A stretch of DNA of 20,104 nucleotides from Lachnospiraceae bacterium UBA5902 (GTDB lineage Bacteria > Bacillota > Clostridia > Lachnospirales > Lachnospiraceae), in contig DJEI01000063.1 in the NCBI GenBank assembly GCA_002431865.1, forward strand, positions 918 to 21,021. Reading direction: 5' to 3'. Made by a program: the position numbers and the translations under genes. Below are positions 1 to 5,681 of this stretch, piece by piece. Under the pieces are notes generated by a model. The model was not told the DNA's origin, made no database searches, and was given only the letters and a program-made list of their open reading frames with translations. The stretch's first letter is position 1; each line of letters opens with the position of its first letter.

Positions 1-22
1 TTGCTAAAATAGCCTTCTTCAT
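1..22 (-). CDS. rplC: 50S ribosomal protein L3, first codons only (partial)
   Basis: Only the first seven codons lie in the window, reading MKKAILA on the minus strand from an ATG at 22-20. This is the usual L3 start in Clostridia, and rplC is the expected gene after rpsJ in the S10 operon. An AGGAGG-type ribosome site (plus-strand cctcct, 31-36) sits about 8 bases upstream of the ATG. The gap to rpsJ is about 100 bases with no promoter or terminator, so the two are read as one transcript. The call rests on seven residues plus gene order. Confidence 0.8.
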
Positions 23-125
23 GAAATTTTCCTCCTAATTTTAATTCACAGCGGATTGCCGGAGCAATCATTCTAAATTCGCTTTCGCGTAATTAGGTAC
101 TGCAATAAACTTTTTGATTGATGAA

Positions 126-437
126 TTACTTCATCTTTACATTAACATATACACCAGCTGAAACATCAAGCTTCTGAAGAGCATCGATTGTCTTCTGTGA
201 TGGTGTAAGTACATCAATGAGTCTCTTGTGAGTTCTCTGCTCGAACTGCTCTCTGGAATCCTTATACTTATGAACAGCTCTGAGGATTGTGATCTTCTCA
301 ACCTTTGTAGGCATTGGAACAGGACCTGAAACCTTTGCTCCTGTACTCTTGATCGTCTCGATGATCTGCTTTGCAGCCTGATCGATTAACTTGTGATCGT
401 ACGCCTTCAATGTGATTCTCATTACTTGACTTGCCAT
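126..437 (-). CDS. rpsJ: 30S ribosomal protein S10
   Basis: S10 is a small-subunit head protein that also acts as NusE in transcription antitermination. The 103-residue product starts [15 protein letters not shown] and carries the conserved segment [16 protein letters not shown], both diagnostic of bacterial S10, and its length is normal for the family. I chose the ATG at 437 rather than the in-frame one at 494. The sequence from 437 matches the family N-terminus, and an AAAAGGAGG site (449-457) lies 11 bases upstream. The extra 19 codons of the longer reading would lie in the structured leader. It is the first gene of the S10 operon, followed by rplC, and is driven by the promoter at 691-719 through a leader of about 245 nt. 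Confidence 0.97.
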   Translation of the reverse strand: MASQVMRITLKAYDHKLIDQAAKQIIETIKSTGAKVSGPVPMPTKVEKITILRAVHKYKDSREQFEQRTHKRLIDVLTPSQKTIDALQKLDVSAGVYVNVKMK

Positions 438-684
438 AAAAAAAGCCGCCTCCTTTTCGCACTTTTTGTAGTACGACAAGTGGTGACTGTACAACTTTCC
501 CGTGTGTTTCCTATCTTATCTCGCACCGAAGTGCTTTTGATATCTTCACACGTCATCTCTGGCATTGCCAGATGGTTATTGAGTACAGTGACTTGTCGCC
601 AGTTATCGTTAATTGACATTCGCTCCACGAAAAACCTATGTCATGCATAGCAACCTTCGCTTCTACGCTATCAATGTCACAGCA
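438..684 (-). promoter_or_regulatory. Structured S10-operon leader RNA (candidate ribosomal-protein autoregulatory leader)
   Basis: The transcript between the promoter and rpsJ is about 245 nt and folds by eye into nested helices. A long-range helix pairs 591-597 with 475-481 (7 bp) and 583-588 with 487-492 (6 bp), separated by an asymmetric internal loop. Inside it lie two arms. One is CTGGC-ATT-GCCAG at 559-571, with CAU/AUG flanks adding outer pairs. The other pairs 547-552 with 501-506 (CGUGUG/CACACG) and is capped by GCAC-UUCG-GUGC, a stable C(UUCG)G tetraloop (522-533). This makes a three-way junction. Nearer the 5' end, 673-679 pairs with 614-620 (UGACAUU/AAUGUCA), and CUAUG at 646-650 can pair with either of two partners. 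The ribosome site lies outside the junction. In E. coli, L4 regulates the S10 operon through its leader; the ligand here is unknown. Confidence 0.7.
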
Positions 685-690
685 AGGGTT

Positions 691-748
691 ATTATACTCA
701 ATACCACCTGTAAATGCAAGTATTTTTTTATTTTTTTTGTATTTTTTT
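691..748 (-). promoter_or_regulatory. S10-operon promoter with A-tract UP-like element
   Basis: The minus strand reads TTGCAT (714-719), 17 bp, then a perfect TATAAT (691-696). Directly upstream of the -35 box is a run of A-tracts (about 721-748), the placement and composition of an UP element that binds the RNA polymerase alpha subunit. This suits a ribosomal-protein operon. Transcription should start near 684. Confidence 0.85.
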
Positions 749-872
749 CGATACGCCGGTATTGTCTGCCAGATTCCGTATCTTTTTGATATTTTTCTGT
801 GTTTCTTCTATAAATAATGTACCTTTGGGTATATCATTATTATAAATTGTTTTTATATTCTGGCAAACGTGT
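749..872. other. AT-rich intergenic spacer without gene
   Basis: This stretch separates the membrane-protein gene that ends at 873 from the S10 promoter. It is AT-rich and holds no supported ORF. No GC-rich hairpin with a minus-strand T-run follows the membrane-protein gene, so readthrough toward rpsJ is possible. A TATAAT-like hexamer lies near 839-845 on the minus strand but has no good -35 partner. Confidence 0.5.
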
Positions 873-1748
873 TTACGAATATGGGTTATTATCTGTATTC
901 TGTCCCGGTGTATATGGAACACTCGGAGCACCATTCGGTGCCTGGTTATAAGTCTGATCTGGTGTCTGGCCATAACCGGCATTTGGCATCTGATTATAAG
1001 CCTGACCTGTGACCGGATTTACCGTTCCCGGATCATATGGCTGTCCGGTTACCGGATTCACATACGGGTTGCCCGGCTGTCCCATAGCCGGTGCAGCATT
1101 TGTATAAGCCAGATTCTTCTCATTCTTAATCTGTTTGTTAATCTTTGCGAATGCAACGATACAGAGCACACCGATTGCCAGTGCACCAACAACAATCATC
1201 CAGCCATACAGTCTTGTCTGTGTTGCATCAAGTGCTACAGTATAGTAATCACAATAATCTGTAATGCCGGAGGCATCCAGCGCATCTCTGTAATATCCCT
1301 CGATTTCCGGATCCAGTGTACGAATCTGTCCCTCGATTGCGACTGCATCACTGAAATCCGCATAGTCGTCATTTGCAAGCTCATCCAATTTCTCGATCGT
1401 CTTCTTGTTCTTGACTGTCAGCACAATAATCTTTGCATCCGAGATATCATCCATATCATCATCGCCAAGCACAATCGCATAGTGCTGTTCTTTACCTGCC
1501 GGAATGATTCCATTGATACGATGCTGTGTCTCTGCAAAATTACCAAGCACAAGGTAACTGTCTGTTCTTACATGGTCATCCTTCTGCGGACGTGTATTGG
1601 CTGCGATCTCGTTCAAATCCTTTGCTTTTCCGCCAAGCAGATAATCCATATCGCCGATGAAGCAGACGATTGCTAAAAGCACAAATATAATTCCAATCAC
1701 TAAGCTTACTACCGCTCCGCCTTTTTTGTTCTCTTTCTTTTGTTTCAT
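873..1748 (-). CDS. Two-helix membrane protein of unknown function with Pro/Gly/Gln-rich repeat tail
   Basis: I do not recognise the family. The 291-residue protein has a basic N-terminus (MKQKKENKKGG), a membrane helix at about 11-32, an acidic soluble domain of about 145 residues, a second helix at about 181-201, and a low-complexity tail. Basic residues before helix 1 and after helix 2 (KINKQIKNEKN) place the central domain outside and the tail inside the cell. The tail repeats the motif NPVTGQ at 231-236 and 244-249, then continues with PN, GY and YNQ motifs. An AGGAGG site precedes the ATG at 1748. The start overlaps the stop of the small ORF at 1745-1837 by four bases (ATGA), so translation is probably coupled. 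It is the last gene of the operon that begins with the methyltransferase at 3075. Confidence 0.85.
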   Translation of the reverse strand: MKQKKENKKGGAVVSLVIGIIFVLLAIVCFIGDMDYLLGGKAKDLNEIAANTRPQKDDHVRTDSYLVLGNFAETQHRINGIIPAGKEQHYAIVLGDDDMDDISDAKIIVLTVKNKKTIEKLDELANDDYADFSDAVAIEGQIRTLDPEIEGYYRDALDASGITDYCDYYTVALDATQTRLYGWMIVVGALAIGVLCIVAFAKINKQIKNEKNLAYTNAAPAMGQPGNPYVNPVTGQPYDPGTVNPVTGQAYNQMPNAGYGQTPDQTYNQAPNGAPSVPYTPGQNTDNNPYS

Positions 1749-1837
1749 AAATTTCCTCCTCTTTCTGGTGCTGCCCCCTCACCTCCGCTCGGCGGCATTT
1801 CGCCGGAGCCATTTGTATTAATGAAACTTCGTTTCAT
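1745..1837 (-). CDS. Small 30-codon ORF, translationally coupled to the downstream membrane protein
   Basis: This ORF is too short for routine gene calling. It begins with ATG at 1837-1835, four bases after a strong purine site GAGGAGGAG (1842-1850), and ends in TGA at 1747-1745. It encodes 30 residues starting MKRSFINTNGSGEMPPSGG and ending PERGGNL. The peptide is rich in Gly, Pro, Ser and Glu and has no membrane helix or signal peptide. Its TGA overlaps the ATG of the membrane-protein gene, and that gene's ribosome site lies within the last codons of this ORF. It starts 26 bases after the methyltransferase stop. Translation could tune expression of the next gene, or the peptide could have its own role. 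I know of no family for it. Confidence 0.55.
   Translation of the reverse strand: MKRSFINTNGSGEMPPSGGEGAAPERGGNL
1821..1837 (-). repeat. Hairpin covering the start codon of the small ORF
   Basis: ATGAAAC (1821-1827) and GTTTCAT (1831-1837) form a perfect 7-bp inverted repeat around a 3-base loop. On the minus-strand RNA the ATG of the small ORF is the first three bases of the stem, so folding would hide the start codon. The stem is AT-rich and has no T-run after it, so it is not a terminator. Confidence 0.6.
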
Positions 1838-1863
1838 CAGGCTCCTCCTCTTACCTCTCTCTT

Positions 1864-3075
1864 CTACTTTAGTAGATTGTATATAGAAGGAACGATGTGC
1901 ATCTCCTCGCACATACGCTCAACTTCCTGTAAACTGCGTTCCCGTTTTTCTTTCGGGATTGCAGATTTTACAGCGCGTATCAGCAGATTCTTCGGGGAAT
2001 GTGCAAAATCCACAAACTCCAGAACCTGTGTTTTGTACCCCCGGTACGTCAACATATTGGCACGTATCGCATCTGTCGCGAGTGCCGCCATACGTTCTTT
2101 GATAATGCCATATTCCATCATCGGTGCCAGCAATTCACTCTCGATCTGTCCATTTACTTCATGTTGACAGCATGGCACAGACAAAATGTATTTTGCATTC
2201 CACTGTACAGCATTGAACAATGCATAATCCGTCGCCGTATCGCACGCATGCAACGTCACAACCATATCAACCGGCATTTTCGTCTTGTAGCCGTTGATGT
2301 CGCCAAGTTCAAAATGCAGATGGTCATAGCCATACTTTTCCGCCGTCTCATTGCAATGCTTTATCACGTCTTCCTTCAGATCAAGCCCGATGATCTCTGC
2401 CTTTTTCTTCCGGATTTCTACTATATAATAATAGAGAACAAACGTCAGATACGATTTGCCACATCCAAAGTCCAAAATATGTATCTCATCCTTCGCTTCG
2501 TTCTTCAGCACATCATCGACAAGCTCCACAAACCGGTTGATCTGTTTGTATTTATCGTACATTGAACGAACAACTTTTCCCTCTTTCGTGAATATTCCCA
2601 TATCCACAAGCGGCGGAACTACCATACCCTCCTGCAGAATATAATTTTTCTTGCGATTATGTTCGCCCCTGCGGCTGTTCATCTTATCTGCCAGGTCTGC
2701 TACATCACTGCCACTTGTCTTTGCAAGCTTCGATGTACCGGACTGTTTTGCCGGAAGTCTGGTTTCATTCGTCAGCAGCTTACCCTTCTTCGTCATCTTG
2801 AAGCTATATTCTTTTTCTTCTGTGAATATATTCATCTGGCACAGATGCTCCGGGAAATGCACAAGTAACTTGTCTGCAAGTTCATCTACGCCAACATTTT
2901 CCTGAAAGACCTGCTTTTCCGTGTACGCCGCGATCTGGCACAGCTCTTTTCCACGTATCGTCGTCCATGTCACTTCTACTTTCCGATATTGATATGTCTT
3001 ATCAAGCCGGTTGCTCACGATGATCCGCGTCATCTGCGGAAGCAGCCGTTCGAGTTGTTCTTTTATTTTCTCCAT
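1864..3075 (-). CDS. Class I SAM-dependent methyltransferase (Methyltransf_32-like)
   Basis: The 403-residue protein has an N-terminal region of about 190 residues and a C-terminal Rossmann methyltransferase domain. Motif I is DFGCGKSYL (202-210), followed by the acidic loop GLDLKEDV (230-237). HACDTATD (276-283) and PCCQHE (301-306) resemble the HxCGxATD and CCH motifs of the TRM13/Methyltransf_32 group, which includes tRNA methyltransferases. An RNA substrate is therefore plausible but not shown. I start at the ATG at 3075, which has GAGG eight bases upstream and lies 3' of the promoter at 3106-3134. The longer reading to 3171 would start upstream of that promoter. It is the first gene of an operon with the small ORF and the two-helix membrane protein. 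Confidence 0.85.
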   Translation of the reverse strand: MEKIKEQLERLLPQMTRIIVSNRLDKTYQYRKVEVTWTTIRGKELCQIAAYTEKQVFQENVGVDELADKLLVHFPEHLCQMNIFTEEKEYSFKMTKKGKLLTNETRLPAKQSGTSKLAKTSGSDVADLADKMNSRRGEHNRKKNYILQEGMVVPPLVDMGIFTKEGKVVRSMYDKYKQINRFVELVDDVLKNEAKDEIHILDFGCGKSYLTFVLYYYIVEIRKKKAEIIGLDLKEDVIKHCNETAEKYGYDHLHFELGDINGYKTKMPVDMVVTLHACDTATDYALFNAVQWNAKYILSVPCCQHEVNGQIESELLAPMMEYGIIKERMAALATDAIRANMLTYRGYKTQVLEFVDFAHSPKNLLIRAVKSAIPKEKRERSLQEVERMCEEMHIVPSIYNLLK

Positions 3076-3105
3076 AGTGAGCCTCTTTTTCCCATATATG
3101 ACTTT

Positions 3106-3134
3106 ATTATATCCGAGGATTATGCATGTTTCAA
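3106..3134 (-). promoter_or_regulatory. Sigma-A promoter of the methyltransferase operon
   Basis: The minus strand reads TTGAAA (3129-3134), 17 bp, then TATAAT (3106-3111), about 30 bases upstream of the ATG at 3075. It lies just downstream, in the direction of transcription, of the 64-bp repeat array. Confidence 0.8.
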
Positions 3135-3161
3135 CTGAATTTTTGTTTACTGTTTTTTCCA

Positions 3162-3405
3162 CTTGGATCAATCTTCCGTTTTGGTGGCACTTTGCTCCTA
3201 CCAGCTTACTTCCTCTTTGTTTCCTCTTGGAGCAATCTTCCAGTTTTTCGCCTCTTTGCTCCTACTCGCTTACTTCCTCTTTGTTTCCTCTTGGAGCAAT
3301 CTTCCGTTTTTTCGCCTCTTTGCTCCTACTAGCTTGCTTCCTCTTTGTTTCCTCTTGGAGCAATCTTTCGTTTTTCCGTCACTTTGCTCCTACTCGCTTG
3401 CTTCT
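3162..3405. repeat. 64-bp tandem repeat array, about 3.8 units, with an internal inverted repeat in each unit
   Basis: Units start at 3162, 3226, 3290 and 3354, exactly 64 bp apart, each opening with CTTGGAGCAATCTT (CTTGGATCAATCTT in the first). The last unit loses similarity near 3405, and a degenerate fragment may precede the first, from about 3140. Each unit pairs GGAGCAA with TTGCTCC across about 20 bases, for example 3229-3235 with 3256-3262; the first unit has one mismatch. The plus strand is pyrimidine-rich. Because 64 is not a multiple of three, no single protein repeat is encoded, and the minus strand has stops in the unit. The array lies between the exporter-operon terminator and the methyltransferase promoter. 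Confidence 0.9.
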
Positions 3406-3413
3406 CAGACAAG

Positions 3414-3443
3414 AAAACGCGCCGGCATAAGCCGACGCGTTTT
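3414..3443 (-). terminator. Intrinsic terminator of the exporter operon, probably bidirectional
   Basis: AAAACGCG (3414-3421) pairs with CGCGTTTT (3436-3443) and CGGC (3423-3426) with GCCG (3431-3434), with one C/A mismatch and an ATAA loop. Four T residues follow on either strand. It lies about 40 bases after the stop of the gene ending at 3481. Confidence 0.85.
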
Positions 3444-3456
3444 GCGGGGGAGAAGA

Positions 3457-3475
3457 ATTGGTTTGTGAAACCAAT
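3457..3475 (-). repeat. Short hairpin after the exporter-partner stop codon
   Basis: ATTGGTTT (3457-3464) and AAACCAAT (3468-3475) form a perfect 8-bp stem with a GTG loop, directly after the stop of the gene at 3481. A weak TTCTTCT stretch follows on the minus strand. It may act with the GC-rich terminator at 3414-3443 or protect the mRNA 3' end. Confidence 0.7.
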
Positions 3476-3480
3476 CTATA

Positions 3481-5646
3481 TTATTCAGCAGATATAGCTG
3501 CTGTCTTGATAATGAATTTTGTAACGCCTGCAGTGTTGTCTGACTTTCCACCGAAGCTGTCATACTCGGTTGCAGCTTCCATTGCTGCCTGCAGTCTCTC
3601 AACAGAATCCTTCACATCGCCATTGTATGCGCTGATCATCTTCTTGATTGCCTCGTTGTTCAAAGTTACAAGGCTCTCATTCAAAGTACCTGCACCTTCT
3701 GCTACCTGCGAAGCACCATCGGCAAGCGTTGACGCACCACTCTTCAACTGTCCGGCGCCACTTGCAAGTGCATTTGCGCCACTTACTAACTGGCTGATAC
3801 CATCCTTCAATGCCGGGATTGAGCCTGCCAGAGTTGATGTTCCCTGTGCCAGGGCGTTTGCACCGCTTACCAGGCTGTAACCATTTGCCTGTGTTGCTTC
3901 GATCTGGGATGCAATCGTTGCCTTTGCTGTCTCAGCGCCCTGTACGGCTGCCTGACCTGCTGCTGTAGATGCTGCCTGTGTGGCTGCTGACTTACATGCA
4001 TCAGCCACTGACTTGCCCATTGCATCTGCACCAGATGTAGCTGCCGCCTGCAATGTTCCTGCAGCTATATTTTGGAGAATATAATCCACTTCTCCTTCAG
4101 CTTCCTGTATTGTATTTGGATCATTAAAAGCTTCTTGAAATTTTGATGCAAATAATAAAGCACTCTGATTCGGGTCTGTTATATTGGCTATAGCTTTATT
4201 AGCAGCCTCAGCCGCTTTTCCAGCCAGTGCCGTACTTTTCAACTTGTTGTACACCTGCTCATTTTGTTTCAAGGCGGTAACAACTGCTGCAACCTTCTCA
4301 TCTGCAGTCATCGTACTTGTAAAGCTCTGTGCTGCCTGTGCTGCAATCGCTGCATATGTCTGGGAATCCGGGGCAAACTGTGCTTCTACTGCACTTGCTG
4401 CTGCCGTACCCGCCTGCTTTGCAACAGCTGCCTGCTCTTCTTCTGTCATCTTTGTGTTAACGGCTGTGTCCAGTGTATTGATACCATTCGCGATGGACTG
4501 TGCACTCTGATCAATAACTGCCACTCCGCTTGCCAGATCGCCAGAGGAACTTGACAGGCTTTCCATACCTGCCTTCAAACTTCCTGCACCGGATGTCAGG
4601 TCTCCCATCTTATCTGCCAATGTACCTGCGCCATCGGATACCTGTGTTGCTCCATCGGAAAGCTCACCAGAGCCATCTGCTAACTGGTCACCGGCACTGC
4701 TCAGGCTGTCTGTCAGCTTATCAAGATCTGTCAGATCCACACCACCGGAGAAGTTCATCTCAGAGCCATTGACAAGCAATGTCACTGTCATATCCAGTGA
4801 GAAGTCTGTCACATCCGCACTTACCTCTACATATTCTGGAATCTCTGTATCCAGATCTGCGGCTGCATCCTTTACTCCATCATCCAGTCCGGGGATTGCA
4901 TAACCGACAACGATATTACTCTCGCCCTGTGCGAGGTATTTACCATTTGTAACCTGAATGTTTGTGAAGTTGTCACCCAATACCATACCGGATACTGCAA
5001 CGAATGGTACGGAGATGTCCTCATCCTTGCCATTTACTTCCTTCGTTACTGTTTCGTTGCTTGTATAATCCAGACGAATCTTTACCTTACCACTCTTACC
5101 TGCCAGGTCTTCTGGAGAGATCTCATTTCCATCCAGATAATAAGTTGCCTTTACAGAAACCGGAAGCTCCTTATCCGTTGTACCCTGATAGCTGATTTCA
5201 TTTCCGGCAGCATCCCATGTGATCTTGTTTCCGTTCTGTGTAAATGTCTCGTCGCCCTTCACGTTTTCAATATCTTTCAGATCTGTTGTATCTTCGATCT
5301 TGTCGCTCTTGTCACGGTTCTTCAATGTCTCATTGACTAAGATGCTATCAACATCGCCATTTGCCTTTGCAAATACATAGACCGTCTCGTCCTTGTCAAC
5401 ATCCTTCTCTGTCATATTTACATTGTCTGCGAGCGTATCTGCAAGCTCATCCGTATTCATGACTGTCGTTGCGTCAGTATCGCTTGCCTTATCATCTCCG
5501 GCAAGGTATTCCTCGTCATACTTTGTCACATCTGTACTGCCTGTAATCCCGGCTACGCAGGAAGCCACTGCCAGTGAAACAGCTCCGGCAGAACCTGCGA
5601 TATACTTTGTCGTTTTCTTCCATTCTTTCTTATTTAAACGCTTCAT
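3481..5646 (-). CDS. Secreted or membrane-anchored heptad-repeat protein, partner of the MMPL exporter (YhgE/Pip-like repeats)
   Basis: The 721-residue protein starts with a basic stretch (MKRLNKKEWKK) and a hydrophobic export signal or anchor at about 12-35. VASC inside it could be a lipobox, with low certainty. A Thr/Asp/Glu-rich, beta-like region follows. Two blocks of Leu-x-x-Gly heptad repeats (about 330-395 and 600-690; for example LADGASQVAEGAGTL) flank an Ala-rich region. Such repeats are typical of YhgE/Pip proteins, which also have C-terminal membrane helices; none are present here. The 12-helix exporter is the separate gene 35 bases upstream, so the pair probably works together at the envelope. 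The ATG at 5646 has AGGAG nine bases upstream and is preferred to the one at 5676. An inner segment around 4060-4260 is noticeably more AT-rich. Confidence 0.85.
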   Translation of the reverse strand: MKRLNKKEWKKTTKYIAGSAGAVSLAVASCVAGITGSTDVTKYDEEYLAGDDKASDTDATTVMNTDELADTLADNVNMTEKDVDKDETVYVFAKANGDVDSILVNETLKNRDKSDKIEDTTDLKDIENVKGDETFTQNGNKITWDAAGNEISYQGTTDKELPVSVKATYYLDGNEISPEDLAGKSGKVKIRLDYTSNETVTKEVNGKDEDISVPFVAVSGMVLGDNFTNIQVTNGKYLAQGESNIVVGYAIPGLDDGVKDAAADLDTEIPEYVEVSADVTDFSLDMTVTLLVNGSEMNFSGGVDLTDLDKLTDSLSSAGDQLADGSGELSDGATQVSDGAGTLADKMGDLTSGAGSLKAGMESLSSSSGDLASGVAVIDQSAQSIANGINTLDTAVNTKMTEEEQAAVAKQAGTAAASAVEAQFAPDSQTYAAIAAQAAQSFTSTMTADEKVAAVVTALKQNEQVYNKLKSTALAGKAAEAANKAIANITDPNQSALLFASKFQEAFNDPNTIQEAEGEVDYILQNIAAGTLQAAATSGADAMGKSVADACKSAATQAASTAAGQAAVQGAETAKATIASQIEATQANGYSLVSGANALAQGTSTLAGSIPALKDGISQLVSGANALASGAGQLKSGASTLADGASQVAEGAGTLNESLVTLNNEAIKKMISAYNGDVKDSVERLQAAMEAATEYDSFGGKSDNTAGVTKFIIKTAAISAE

Positions 5647-5681
5647 AACGTATTCTCCTTTCGAAATGCTTTTCAACCTGA

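Noticed and set aside
422..628. 68-residue minus-strand ORF in the S10 leader
   Set aside because: It starts with GTG without a good ribosome site, overlaps the rpsJ start in another frame, and lies in a region better explained by RNA structure.
720..748. Plus-strand T-runs as a terminator
   Set aside because: No GC-rich hairpin precedes them on the plus strand and there is no plus-strand gene. They are better read as minus-strand A-tracts of the S10 promoter.
1576..1812. 78-residue minus-strand ORF overlapping the membrane-protein gene
   Set aside because: It is an out-of-frame shadow; it would read through the start of a well-supported gene and has no ribosome site of its own.
3162..3405. 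CRISPR-like array
   Set aside because: The units are contiguous 64-bp tandem copies without unique spacers, and no cas genes are present.
3011..3468. Three overlapping plus-strand ORFs of 68-139 residues rich in Phe, Leu and Ser
   Set aside because: They are open only because the 64-bp repeat is pyrimidine-rich and lacks plus-strand stops. Each frame cycles through the same repeat, there is no ribosome site, and they run across the terminator.
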